Assembly: GCA_945869955.1 (NCBI GenBank)
Contig: CAMBQP010000020.1
Coordinates: forward strand, 1-43,288
Source of the DNA: Schlesneria paludicola DSM 18645
Lineage (GTDB): Bacteria > Planctomycetota > Planctomycetia > Planctomycetales > Planctomycetaceae
Direction: 5' to 3'
DNA length: 43,288 nucleotides
Part shown: positions 24,571-33,988 of the stretch, one piece after another
Numbering within the stretch: position 1 is the stretch's first letter
Layout of the letters: each line of letters opens with the position of its first letter
The notes under the pieces: model-generated
What the model was told of the DNA's origin: nothing
The model's input: the letters and a program-made list of their open reading frames with translations, nothing else
Database searches by the model: none
Translations under genes and position numbers: made by a program

Positions 24571-26262
24571 ATGAACCGTCGATCACCTGACGTTGACTGT
24601 TCAGGGATCCCGCGTTCACCAAGGATCTGGCACTTGGCCGAAATCTGGCCTTGTCTCATCCTGCTGATGATTTGGGCACTCAGGACCACCGCCGCTGTGG
24701 CTCAGACTCCTGATCCGAAACCCGTTGCGGCCCATCTGTTTTCACAAAACGAATTCGAGGCCATGGAGCAGCGACTCTGGCAGTTAGAGCAATCCCAGTC
24801 GCAATTGCTCCACCAAAACCGAGAAATGTCACGGCGATTGCAAATGCCCGCCATTTCCAGTCGCTTACAGGACTCTGCCAGTTTCGAACGCAATACCACG
24901 GGATTGCCCCCGCTTCCCGCTGCCGATTCTGACACCGGGCCTCCCTCGAGCCCATCGACTTTTCCGACCCAAACCAGCACTCCGGAAGCCATTTTCCAAT
25001 CACCTCTTGCGGATTCCGCCGCAGAATTTCCCTTGGAGCGAATTCGTACCGAGGTCGGTTCATCCCGGCAGCCACCCGAGTACTATACGGGATTCGACCG
25101 CGGCTTCGTGATTCACCCCAAAAACGAGGCTGAGTCCCCCTTTGAGCTGAAAATTAACACGCAAAGCCAGTTTCGCTATACGGGATTTGAGCGAGATGTC
25201 ACGACTTGGACCGACAGTTCCGGCGAGCCGAATCCGGTCAGCGATGTCAGCAATTTCCAGATTCCCCGTGGTCGCATGATTTTTTCCGGTCATGCTTTTC
25301 GGCCCGATTTGACTTACAACCTCAATCTCGACTTCAACACCGTCAGCAATCGGCAACTGAATTTCCGTGCCTACTGGCTGGCATGGCGTTTTAGTCGCGC
25401 AATGACCTTGTATGCAGGGCAAAGCAAAGTTCCTGGCAGTCGTGAATGGCTGGTTTCTTTTGTGGATACGCTGGGTGTCGACCGTTCGATGGCGACCACA
25501 TTTTTTCGCCCCAGCCTCAGTCAGGGGATCTGGGCAACCGGCGAGCCCGCTGATGGTTTTTTTTATCATGTCATGGTTGCCAACGGATTTAATACGCTGG
25601 GGGCCTCGACCCAACAATTGAATACCCAGATGGCGTATTCCGGTTCGTGCTGGTGGGAACCGTTGGGTGATTTCGGGGCCGGTTACGGCGATTTTCAATG
25701 GCATCAGCAGCCCGTGGTCCGTGTTGGTATGAGCGGCACCTATTCTTCGGAAGAGGGTCCGCAGGGGAGTCCGAATGTTCCCGAAAACTCGGACATCCGT
25801 TTTTCGGATGGGACGCTGCTCACAAAAACTGGTGCCCTCGGCCCCGGTGCCACGATCAACATCTATAAAATTGGGCTGTTATCCTGGGATTTCGCCTACA
25901 AACATCGTGGGTTCAGCATCAGCAGCGAAGTTTATCTGCAGGATTTGTTTGACCTCAGTGGCGATTTACCACTTTCGAGATCCTCGGTCTGTCAATACGG
26001 GGGACTTGCACAGGCGGGATACTTTGTCATTCCACAGAAATTCGAGCCCTACACCCGTTTTTCGCGTGTGAATGGTCCCTTAGGAACCGGTTCAGAATAC
26101 GCGGGAGGATTCAATTGGTTTTTCCTGCCGGGGAAACAGAACTTACGGTTCACCATGGATGCCGCATGGCTGGATCATTGTGCCGCCGACCAAAACCGAA
26201 CCGGCTATCAGGCAGGCCAAACGGGCATATTGGTCCGCTCACAAATTCAGATTTTCTTTTGA
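24571..26262 (+). CDS. OprP/OprO-type outer-membrane porin
   Basis: A 563-residue protein. The ATG at 24571 has AGGAG 9 bases upstream. A hydrophobic export segment (LIWPCLILLMIWALRTTAAV-like, ~30-48) leads into a coiled coil (~65-95, EFEAMEQRLWQLEQSQSQLL), a common trimerisation or peptidoglycan-linked feature. After a Pro/Ser linker, residues ~165-563 match phosphate-selective porin O/P: ELKINTQSQFRYTGFER, IPRGRMIFSGHAFRPDLTYN, TLYAGQSKVPGSREW, FVIPQKFEPYTRFSRVNG. The protein ends in Phe (QIQIFF), as outer-membrane barrels do. It probably forms an anion-permeable channel, but specificity cannot be inferred. No phosphate-transport genes lie nearby. Confidence 0.9.
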   Translation: MNRRSPDVDCSGIPRSPRIWHLAEIWPCLILLMIWALRTTAAVAQTPDPKPVAAHLFSQNEFEAMEQRLWQLEQSQSQLLHQNREMSRRLQMPAISSRLQDSASFERNTTGLPPLPAADSDTGPPSSPSTFPTQTSTPEAIFQSPLADSAAEFPLERIRTEVGSSRQPPEYYTGFDRGFVIHPKNEAESPFELKINTQSQFRYTGFERDVTTWTDSSGEPNPVSDVSNFQIPRGRMIFSGHAFRPDLTYNLNLDFNTVSNRQLNFRAYWLAWRFSRAMTLYAGQSKVPGSREWLVSFVDTLGVDRSMATTFFRPSLSQGIWATGEPADGFFYHVMVANGFNTLGASTQQLNTQMAYSGSCWWEPLGDFGAGYGDFQWHQQPVVRVGMSGTYSSEEGPQGSPNVPENSDIRFSDGTLLTKTGALGPGATINIYKIGLLSWDFAYKHRGFSISSEVYLQDLFDLSGDLPLSRSSVCQYGGLAQAGYFVIPQKFEPYTRFSRVNGPLGTGSEYAGGFNWFFLPGKQNLRFTMDAAWLDHCAADQNRTGYQAGQTGILVRSQIQIFF

Positions 26263-26549
26263 TGGCGTGCAAAATCACCCTCGACGATTCGACGAATTCA
26301 CGGCCGCGACGTTTGCGACCAATTCCTCTAGCCGGTTTTTACGAAGTCCAGTACAACGATCGACTTATCGCAAAAATGCGACGATGGTCTTGACGGGAAC
26401 CGTGCACAATTTTTGGTGCCAAATACCCCATTCAGTCCATCCCGTCATTTGCAAAATTTCAGGAAATTGAGCAGTGGGCCGTCCGTATTGAATCCACGTT
26501 ACCATTCCATTTCCGCGGCAGGCCCTCTTTCGGGAATAGGGACTCAAGG

Positions 26550-29468
26550 ATGAGCAGGCAGATCACCTCGACAGGTCACTCGCTGATGATGGCAGGATTA
26601 CTGCTGCTGTCCGTGAGTGGTGTTGCTGAGGAATTTCGTCAGGAATTTGAAAGCCCTGAGGTTGCCTGGCAGGTTCGTTTTTTATCGCGCGAGGCGGAAA
26701 TCGCGATCCATGAACGACGCCGGGGTGTAGGCCGGTCCGGCAGCGCCGAGTTTATCCGGGTGATTTCCAAGCGAGAAAACAGTCGAATTCGGCTGGAATC
26801 TTCCGTTCCGGCCGCCACGGTGTTTGATGAGCTGGAAGCCTCGATTTGGGTGAAATCAACTCATGAGGGCTTTGCTTTCGCCGTCCGTGTGACTTTACCT
26901 GAAGTCATGGATCCAGAAACCAATTCCGCATTAACGCTGTTGATCATGGGTGACCGTTATCAGCAGGCGGGACGATGGCAACAGCTCAAATGCCGCACCA
27001 CGGATCGTTCGATCAGCGATCAATTGCGGCTGCAGCGATCACTGAAACAACTCAAAATTCTCTCACCTGCCATGTTTGTCGACCAAGTGATCATTGAGGG
27101 GCAACTTCCACCCGAATCGGTTCAGATTCAGTTTGATGATTTGCTGGTAACTCCGGTCGTCCCTTTTCGGGCGTCCGAGTCCAAGGGCAAACCTGAGTTC
27201 ATTCAGCAGGTTCGTCAAACGGTGGAAGAACCCGTTTCCCCAGATCACCGCAAGGCTCCCTCGGTTCGATTCAGTCTCCACCGACTGCAGGTCGAAAGCC
27301 AGCCTTTTTTCCCGCGGATCATTACGCATCAACAAGAGCGGCCTGATGTACTCGCCTCGGCGGGTCTCAACGTGGTCTGGGTCCCCGATTATGAAAATAC
27401 CAGTGTCACGGGTCCAATCCGACGCCAGGGATTGTGGATTACTTCGGCCCCCCCCTATGCCAAAGGGGCGGACGGAGAACCACTCGAATCGGAAGACGCC
27501 AGTCTGCTCCCGTTTGGATCGAACACGTCACCTGTTTTGTTTTGGATGCTTGGCGCCCGCATGACACTGAATGGTCATCCACGGTTATCGAGTTGGACCA
27601 ATCAGATTCGCGATGCCGATCGGCTGAATAAACGACCCATCGCTGCCGACGTGATTGAAAACGAGCGACTCGCTTCCCGGCATGTGGATATGCTGGGAAT
27701 CAGCCGTCACGTGATTCACAGCCACTGTTCGCTCGCGGATTATCGCGATTGGATGATTCAACGGCGGGAACAATCCTGGCCAGACACCTTCTGTTGGACC
27801 TGGATTCAGACAGAGCCTGTGCCATCGATGGCCGATCTCGCTCGAGGGATCGAATCTCGTCCGCAACTGGAACCCGAACAACTTCGTTTGCAAGTCTACG
27901 CGGCGCTGGCGGCCGGCTGTCGGGGTCTGGGCTTCTGGACCACCACTTCACTCAGTGAAGAAACTCCCGCCGCGCGCGAACGGTTACTGACGCTGACACT
28001 GCTCAATCTGGAACTGGAACTTTTCGAGCCCTGGATTACTTCGGGGGGGAAGCCAGAACTGGTCCCATTTCATCTCGAAGCCTCGCGGCCCGATCCCTGG
28101 GCGCTCAACGGAAAAAATCGGAGTTCCGACGCAGGGAAGCTGGAAAAGGCCTCAAACGGTAAACAGCCGAACGGCAAGTCCCCCGTCACAAAGCCCTCAC
28201 GGGAAATGCAGGCGGCACTGCTCAGTTCCGATCGCGGTGCATTGTTATTACCCATGTGGCTCGAAGAAAACTCTCAGTTTGTTCCAGGACCACTCACTGC
28301 TCGCAATCTGACCATCACCGTGCCCGGTGGTGGGGAAACGGCCGCAGCTTGGGAAATCACGACAACAGGTCGATTGCGGCATCTTGATCGTGAGCCGGCG
28401 GCGGGGGGAGTCAAAATCAAGCTCCCTCGACTCGATCAAACGGCGGCCATTCTGATTACTTCCGATCCAACTCTCGTGGAAGAGCTCAATCAAAAAATCG
28501 CGAGTATCCAGGATCGAAGTGCTCATTTGATTGTCGAACTGGCACGACTGAAACTCGACCGAACGCGACAGATCGATCAGGAATTACAGAATCTGGGTGT
28601 CGGTCGACCGGAAGCATGGCGGTGGCTGGGTGAAGCAAAACAGCAACTGGAGAAGGGGGATTCCGCACTGAAATTACAACAATATGCCATCGCCCGACAA
28701 CATGCCGACGAATCGCTGCTTTACAGTCGATTCCTGCAGCGTGCTCACTGGGACTATGCAAATCAGCGACGTTCGTCTGCCACATCCAGCCCCTGGAATA
28801 TCTCGTTTCAATCTCTTCCTGAACACTGGAAACTGGTTCATCGGCTGGAAAAACTGGGGGACCTCGACGCGATGGAAAACCTGCTCCCTTCAGGCGAGTT
28901 CGAAGATCTGGGGACACTCGTCGCCGAGCATTGGCAGCATGAGCAGGCGATGCAGGATACGGTCGAGTCGATGGCGGGGCTGCTCCCGAGCACGAAACAG
29001 GGAAAGCTTTGTCTCAGGCTTTCCGCAGTTCCCATTGCGGGAACGTCCGCACTGATCGCCGTTTCTACGGCACCGGTGACCGTGGTTTCGCCGGGGGTCA
29101 CAGTTCAGACGGGCCAGGTTGTCCGAATTACCGGATGGGCGAAAGTGCCCACGACGATTTCCGGCAGTGTTGATGGCGCTCTGATTTATGACAGTCTGCT
29201 CGGGAAGTCGGGGGCGGTCCGGCTGAGACTACCGCAAGATTGGCAACGGTTCGAGCTGGTCCGCCCGATTCCTGAAAGTCAGGAGCTCACGGTTTCGCTC
29301 TCGCTGCAAGGGTTGGGTGAGTTATGGATCGACGACCTGAAAGTGACGGCATTTGAACCGGGGCCGGAGACTGCACCATTGTCTCCAATGAAATCTGCGA
29401 TCGAACCGGCTCGGTTTTCACCGCTGGATATGCGGCGACTGAATCCACTCCAGCGACGCAAGCCCTGA
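26550..29468 (+). CDS. Large secreted protein of unknown function (972 aa)
   Basis: A 972-residue protein not matched to a named family. It starts with a signal peptide (MMAGLLLLSVSGVAEEF). Residues ~30-210 are a beta-sandwich-like region ending in VQIQFDDLLVTPVV. Residues ~250-510 look like an alpha/beta barrel (LNVVWVPDYENTS, WPDTFCWTWIQTEPVPS, AALAAGCRGLGFWTTTSL) as in glycosidase-like proteins, though no acid pair can be called with confidence. A Lys/Ser-rich linker lies at ~520-560, a helical region at ~650-740 and a C-terminal carbohydrate-binding-like beta domain at ~790-940 ending LWIDDLKVTAF. The architecture suggests a cell-surface or periplasmic polysaccharide-related protein; this is inference. 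Its stop codon is 1 bp from that of the convergent endonuclease gene. Confidence 0.75.
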   Translation: MSRQITSTGHSLMMAGLLLLSVSGVAEEFRQEFESPEVAWQVRFLSREAEIAIHERRRGVGRSGSAEFIRVISKRENSRIRLESSVPAATVFDELEASIWVKSTHEGFAFAVRVTLPEVMDPETNSALTLLIMGDRYQQAGRWQQLKCRTTDRSISDQLRLQRSLKQLKILSPAMFVDQVIIEGQLPPESVQIQFDDLLVTPVVPFRASESKGKPEFIQQVRQTVEEPVSPDHRKAPSVRFSLHRLQVESQPFFPRIITHQQERPDVLASAGLNVVWVPDYENTSVTGPIRRQGLWITSAPPYAKGADGEPLESEDASLLPFGSNTSPVLFWMLGARMTLNGHPRLSSWTNQIRDADRLNKRPIAADVIENERLASRHVDMLGISRHVIHSHCSLADYRDWMIQRREQSWPDTFCWTWIQTEPVPSMADLARGIESRPQLEPEQLRLQVYAALAAGCRGLGFWTTTSLSEETPAARERLLTLTLLNLELELFEPWITSGGKPELVPFHLEASRPDPWALNGKNRSSDAGKLEKASNGKQPNGKSPVTKPSREMQAALLSSDRGALLLPMWLEENSQFVPGPLTARNLTITVPGGGETAAAWEITTTGRLRHLDREPAAGGVKIKLPRLDQTAAILITSDPTLVEELNQKIASIQDRSAHLIVELARLKLDRTRQIDQELQNLGVGRPEAWRWLGEAKQQLEKGDSALKLQQYAIARQHADESLLYSRFLQRAHWDYANQRRSSATSSPWNISFQSLPEHWKLVHRLEKLGDLDAMENLLPSGEFEDLGTLVAEHWQHEQAMQDTVESMAGLLPSTKQGKLCLRLSAVPIAGTSALIAVSTAPVTVVSPGVTVQTGQVVRITGWAKVPTTISGSVDGALIYDSLLGKSGAVRLRLPQDWQRFELVRPIPESQELTVSLSLQGLGELWIDDLKVTAFEPGPETAPLSPMKSAIEPARFSPLDMRRLNPLQRRKP

Positions 29469-29469
29469 T

Positions 29470-30618
29470 TCAGACTGGCCGACAGGATTGAATCAGCAGC
29501 TCCTTCTGCGGACGTGAGAATTTCTTGATCACCGCTTCTCGCTTGAGGGCGAGACTCTGGTTCTCTTGCGGCTCCTGATAGACCAAAGCCACCGGCAAAC
29601 GGGAGCGGGTATAACGGGATGCCGTTCCCGCATTGTGTTGGGTCAAACGTCGGGGGATATCCTTAGTGATTCCCGTATAGAGGGAATCATCGGCACAGCG
29701 GACGATGTAAACAAACCAAGTTCCACGCAGTGTGAGCTCTGCCCAAAGTTTGCCAACGGCCAGCTCTTTGGCTTTCGCCTCGACCTCGACGGTCAGCGTT
29801 TTTTGACGCCAGCAATCCGGGAAGTCCTGCACGTCAATATAATCGTGATGATGCTTTGGCTGCGGACCATCCCATCCGTTCACCGGGCTGGAAAGATGAA
29901 ACATCGGTTCCCGATTCCATGTCCCCCAAGCGAGCTCGGTCGCTTCCTCAACAGAAAACAGATCGGGATGACAGCGATGATGATGAACATCATAGACCAG
30001 TGGTACACCGGACTGATGACAAACAGGAAGCAAATCGGCCGGGTTGTAGGTCTGATCATCATTTTCGATCGTCAACCGGATCCTGACCCGATCTGAAAGT
30101 CGATCGAGATTACGAGAAAAATCGGCTAAAGCTTGAGACTTGTTCCCGTACGCTCCCCCAACATGAATGTTGACGACATCCGCACCAACCCATTCCGCCA
30201 CTTCTGCCTGGTATTCCAGTTCTTGAATCGATTTTTCCACCACATCGGGCCGAGGCGAATTCAGGACCACGAATTGATCCGGATGAAAACAAGTTCTCAG
30301 ACGATGACGCTCGGCTAAAGTACGGCAGTCCTGAAATCGCCGGAGGATTTCTTCACCATCAGGAAGATCCGAAATCTGGTAGCCGCATGCAGGATGTGTT
30401 TTGATGGGCAAGATTTGACTATTGATCCGAAAGCAGCCGATCTCGTGTTCCGAGCAATAGTGCAGTGCGGCCAGTAACGCCTCGGCATTGGCGAGACAAA
30501 GTCGATTCAACTTCGCGAGGGCGTCGTCTCGTTTCATTTTGGCGAGCGAAGTCGCTGTGGTCGTTTGGAACTTGATCGGTTGTTCCTGAAACATGCAGCA
30601 AAGCCCGAGGCGAATCAT
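29470..30618 (-). CDS. UV-damage endonuclease (UvsE/UvdE) fused to a GIY-YIG nuclease domain
   Basis: A 382-residue protein. The ATG at 30618 is preceded by AGGGA and begins MIRLGLCCMF, a typical UvsE start. The N-terminal ~290 residues show the UvsE TIM-barrel metal motifs: FHPDQFVVLNSP, VNIHVGGAYGNK, LTIENDD, YDVHHHR, MFHLSSP and KHHHDYI. This enzyme nicks DNA 5' to UV photoproducts and other lesions. From residue ~301 a complete GIY-YIG domain of the YhbQ type follows: FVYIVRCADDSLYTGITKD, the Arg in IPRRLTQHNAG and the Glu in LKREAVIKKFSR. The fusion is in one uninterrupted frame. It lies 94 bp downstream of ribD and may be co-transcribed. Confidence 0.92.
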   Translation of the reverse strand: MIRLGLCCMFQEQPIKFQTTTATSLAKMKRDDALAKLNRLCLANAEALLAALHYCSEHEIGCFRINSQILPIKTHPACGYQISDLPDGEEILRRFQDCRTLAERHRLRTCFHPDQFVVLNSPRPDVVEKSIQELEYQAEVAEWVGADVVNIHVGGAYGNKSQALADFSRNLDRLSDRVRIRLTIENDDQTYNPADLLPVCHQSGVPLVYDVHHHRCHPDLFSVEEATELAWGTWNREPMFHLSSPVNGWDGPQPKHHHDYIDVQDFPDCWRQKTLTVEVEAKAKELAVGKLWAELTLRGTWFVYIVRCADDSLYTGITKDIPRRLTQHNAGTASRYTRSRLPVALVYQEPQENQSLALKREAVIKKFSRPQKELLIQSCRPV

Positions 30619-30665
30619 GAATATTCCCTGGATTCCGATGTGGATTGAATCGCCTGTTGACGGCA

Positions 30666-30695
30666 TGTCCCGAATCCGTGTGTCCCGAATCCGTG
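30666..30695. repeat. 15-bp perfect tandem duplication
   Basis: Two adjacent copies of TGTCCCGAATCCGTG in the 94-bp gap between ribD and the endonuclease gene, 17 bp beyond the ribD stop codon. Confidence 0.95.
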
Positions 30696-30712
30696 TTCCT
30701 GACCTTGGTCAT

Positions 30713-31843
30713 TCATTGCAGATTCCGCAGCGGTCTTCGAACAGGGCCGTGCAGGTACAGATCACCGTCAAGAACTTCGATCTCCGGATCCTCCAGGGAC
30801 GAAACGGCAGGGATCGTCTCGAGGCCTTGCCCCAGAACGGGAGACTTGGCCCGCGCCCCCCCCACGATTTTCGGGGCAATAAAAGCATGAACTTCATCAA
30901 CAAGACACGCATCAAAAAAGGATCCGAGCAAAGTTCCTCCCCCTTCCAGTAAAACATTCGTCATTTTTCGCCGTCCCAACTCGGCAGCCAGCAGACGCAG
31001 GTCGGGATGTCCGTCGGCATCCGCGTCAATCTGGACCACTTCGACGCCCGCCTGCTGGAGCATCACTTGTTGCTCACGGGGGGCTGCAGCGGTCGTGATC
31101 ACCAGCACCGGGGACTCGTGACAGGTTCTGACCAGTTGAGATTCCAACGGCAACCGGGCAGAGGAATCGACGAGGATTCGAGTGGCGAATCGTGGTCCGG
31201 TGGGTCGTGGCGTCAAGAGAGGGTCGTCGGTAAGTGCGGTGCCGATTCCGATGAGGATTCCATCCATTCGACCGCGCAGCTGATGCACCACGGCCCGCGA
31301 GCGTTCATTGGAAATCCACTGGGAATGTCCAGTATGAGCCGCAATTTTCCCGTCCAGGGTCATTGCCCACTTCGCATGAAACCAGGGGCGTTGATGGAGC
31401 ATCAGTTGAATGAATGGCGCGATCAGCCGGCGGGCGTCCGCTTCCAGCAACCCCACTTCGACTTCAATTCCCGCTGCACGCAGTTCTGCGATTCCTCCCC
31501 CATCGACATGGGGGGCGGGATCACGAGTGGCAATCACAACCCTTCGTAAGCCGGCGGCGATGACTGCTTGTGAGCAGGGGGGAGTTTTACCAAAATGACA
31601 ACAGGGTTCCAGCGTGACGAAGAGTGTGGCACCACGGGCCGAGATTCCTGCAGCAGCAATTGCATGAATCTCGGCATGTGGTCCGCCAAATTTCTGATGC
31701 CAACCTTCACCCAGAATTCTGCCCGAATCATCCACGATGACCGCTCCCACGGCGGGATTCGGTTCGACCAACCCCGATCCACGCCGGGCAAGATTGCAGG
31801 CGTGGCGCATGATCGATTCGGCTTGTGGTGCAGGAATCCTCAT
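30713..31843 (-). CDS. ribD: Bifunctional riboflavin biosynthesis protein RibD (deaminase/reductase)
   Basis: A 376-residue protein for the second and third steps of riboflavin synthesis. The deaminase domain (1-~145) has the zinc site HAEIHA at ~56 and EPCCHFGKTPPC at ~81. The reductase domain (~150-365) has RPWFHAKWAMTLDGKIA, SQWISNERSR and a GGGTLLGSFFD NADPH-binding stretch. It deaminates the pyrimidine intermediate, then reduces the ribosyl side chain. ATG at 31843 lies 3 bp after the stop codon of the SEC-C gene; an in-frame TTG sits directly before it. No other riboflavin gene or FMN riboswitch is visible in the window. Confidence 0.95.
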   Translation of the reverse strand: MRIPAPQAESIMRHACNLARRGSGLVEPNPAVGAVIVDDSGRILGEGWHQKFGGPHAEIHAIAAAGISARGATLFVTLEPCCHFGKTPPCSQAVIAAGLRRVVIATRDPAPHVDGGGIAELRAAGIEVEVGLLEADARRLIAPFIQLMLHQRPWFHAKWAMTLDGKIAAHTGHSQWISNERSRAVVHQLRGRMDGILIGIGTALTDDPLLTPRPTGPRFATRILVDSSARLPLESQLVRTCHESPVLVITTAAAPREQQVMLQQAGVEVVQIDADADGHPDLRLLAAELGRRKMTNVLLEGGGTLLGSFFDACLVDEVHAFIAPKIVGGARAKSPVLGQGLETIPAVSSLEDPEIEVLDGDLYLHGPVRRPLRNLQ

Positions 31844-31846
31844 CAA

Positions 31847-33988
31847 TTACTGACCTGGTACCCAGAGTTTTCCGGCAGCTTGAGCGGGCTCGGCGGCTCC
31901 AGGACTCCAAATCCCCCCAGCCGAGACATCGATTGCGGGGGTGATGATCTCGAGCGATTCCCAGGGTGACGGAATTCCAAATGCTGCGAGCGTTTGTTCA
32001 ATATGGGGTCGGATTTGGGGAACCTTGGGTCCATAGTAGGTCACAAAACGATGCAGCAGCGTTTTGAGCTGTGGGTCGGAAGGGTCTTCGAGCCGTGTTC
32101 CCAACTCGGCCATATCCCAGGCCCAGGAGTTTTGAAAAGCCGATTTTCCTTCTGGAACGGGAAGCTCGCGGCCACGCTGAATCCAGGAAAAGGCTTCCTC
32201 ACGCCGACCAGACGCGATCGCAATTTCACTGAGCAATCTGAAGACCCGATGCAGATCAAACTGATCGGCACAGGATGCCCTTTCAACCGCCGCTTTCAGC
32301 ACGTCGTACAAGGTCTCGTCATGTCGAATCAACATAGATCGATTAACGACGGTGACCAGTTGTGGGTCTGTTAATCGTTCGAGAGGCAACCGATGGAGTT
32401 GCATAATGGAAAGGCCACCCAAGCCCGCGTCTTCCGTCACATCCAGCGGCGGCAGCAGGTCGATATTGAGGCGTGCATGCAGAACCTTTAAACCCAAACC
32501 ACGTTCCCTGCGCTGGGCCGAGGCGTCGAGTACATAAATCGCAGCAATGAGCGCGGTGCGAAGTGCGGGGTCACTGACCGCCTGTTCTGGGGTCTTGCCG
32601 CCTAAGGCCTTTAATGACTGATGCGGCCATTTTTCCTTGGCGACTGACGACCAGAAACGACTCAACAGTTCCCGTCGCTCAGTCAGCCGCATCGTTGCCG
32701 GCAGATACCATTGATGCTCCAGGATCTGAGATTCGGTGGCCATGGCACCCACAACGTGAGGTTGTGATTCGTCCATCACCCAGGAAATCAGTTCGCCTCC
32801 CACAGCGGTCAAAACAGACTTTGCTGCTTCGACTGCCGAGGTCCCCAGACCGGCCAGCATCAACGAAGCAGGCTTATTTGTCTTGGGATTGACATCGTAT
32901 ACGACCATCTTGGCAATCACGCGCGGGATTGCCTCAAGCGAAATTTGCGTGAAATCGACTTCTTCGAGTTCTGTGTCAATCACCACGTACGCCGCAACGG
33001 GTGGATTCACAGACTCGGGATCCGCGGGAACATCGATGCGATGAATCCGGGGCTTGTCAGCCAGGATTGTCAGCAATCGCGAGACCGACGAGACCTCTGC
33101 GGTGTAGACAAATTCTTCAACCACATCGTCGGTGATCTTTTCGTCCAGAAGTTGGGCCAATGTTTCACATTCAACGGCAATTCCCAGGTCTGGGTAGTAC
33201 CGAGCGGCACGATGTAACGACTCGGCCCCCCCTTTTTCATCCCCATCCCAGACGCGACATAACCCAATCGAATGCCAGATTTCCGCACGTTCAGGTTCGG
33301 CTTTCGCAAGTGCCGAGAAGACATCCGCGGCAATACTCCAACAGCCGACGGCAGCGTACTTTTGGCCTTTTCGAACTTCTTTCTGAACTTCATCCGTACC
33401 CGTGATCGCGGGAAGCAGGTGAGAACCTCGCATCGGATAGGGAATTTCATCGGCACCATCCAGTTCTAGCAACTGAACAAATAACTCTTGTCGCCGTGAT
33501 TCCGGAGCAAGTCTCAGCGAGAGTGCTAAATGTTCACGAGCAGCCATCATGTGGCCACTTTGAGCATGCATCGCCGCTTGCGAGGCTGCGAGATCGCTCA
33601 CCATCGCGGGAACTTTCTTCGCGCTCCGCTGGAATGCACGATGAATCGCTTTTTTCGCCTGCAGATGACCTTCTGTCCGAACCATGGCGACCGCAAAGAG
33701 CACAATCGCCAATTCATTGTCGGGATAGACTTCGAGAACCTGCTTCAGGAGATCGCGGGCAGCAGGCCCCTCGTTCAGGTCTAACAGCAGCATGCTTCGC
33801 GTGGTTCCGACCCAGGCATTCTTCGGATGCTTCTGGTCAAGAATTTCTAATTGCTGCAGAGCAACTCGAGGCTGATTGCCCTCGATCAACCGACTGATTC
33901 GATCCATCTCGTCGGCAATCGCCGTGCAACAGAATTTGAACTTTTTCCCGCTTCCGCAGGGACAGGGAGCATAAATATCAACGGACAT
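31847..33988 (-). CDS. SEC-C metal-binding and TPR protein
   Basis: A 713-residue protein. The ATG at 33988 is followed immediately by the SEC-C zinc motif PCPCGSGKKFKFCC (residues ~8-21), as found at the end of SecA and in many stand-alone proteins. AGGA lies ~8 bases upstream. Residues ~30-300 are helical and TPR-like (QLEILDQKHPKNAWVGTTRS, HSIGLCRVWDGDEKGGAESL). A WPHQSLKALGGKTPEQAV segment at ~480 resembles a motif often seen in SEC-C-linked proteins. Its function is unknown; the zinc motif suggests binding to another protein or nucleic acid. It is 3 bp from ribD, so they should share a transcript, although no functional link is obvious. Confidence 0.87.
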   Translation of the reverse strand: MSVDIYAPCPCGSGKKFKFCCTAIADEMDRISRLIEGNQPRVALQQLEILDQKHPKNAWVGTTRSMLLLDLNEGPAARDLLKQVLEVYPDNELAIVLFAVAMVRTEGHLQAKKAIHRAFQRSAKKVPAMVSDLAASQAAMHAQSGHMMAAREHLALSLRLAPESRRQELFVQLLELDGADEIPYPMRGSHLLPAITGTDEVQKEVRKGQKYAAVGCWSIAADVFSALAKAEPERAEIWHSIGLCRVWDGDEKGGAESLHRAARYYPDLGIAVECETLAQLLDEKITDDVVEEFVYTAEVSSVSRLLTILADKPRIHRIDVPADPESVNPPVAAYVVIDTELEEVDFTQISLEAIPRVIAKMVVYDVNPKTNKPASLMLAGLGTSAVEAAKSVLTAVGGELISWVMDESQPHVVGAMATESQILEHQWYLPATMRLTERRELLSRFWSSVAKEKWPHQSLKALGGKTPEQAVSDPALRTALIAAIYVLDASAQRRERGLGLKVLHARLNIDLLPPLDVTEDAGLGGLSIMQLHRLPLERLTDPQLVTVVNRSMLIRHDETLYDVLKAAVERASCADQFDLHRVFRLLSEIAIASGRREEAFSWIQRGRELPVPEGKSAFQNSWAWDMAELGTRLEDPSDPQLKTLLHRFVTYYGPKVPQIRPHIEQTLAAFGIPSPWESLEIITPAIDVSAGGIWSPGAAEPAQAAGKLWVPGQ

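Noticed and set aside
24326..24574. 82-codon open frame upstream of the porin
   Set aside because: It overlaps the porin ribosome site and start, and shows no family features.
31843..31850. FMN riboswitch before ribD
   Set aside because: ribD starts 3 bp after the preceding stop codon, leaving no room for a leader; no FMN aptamer-like sequence was seen upstream of the cluster.
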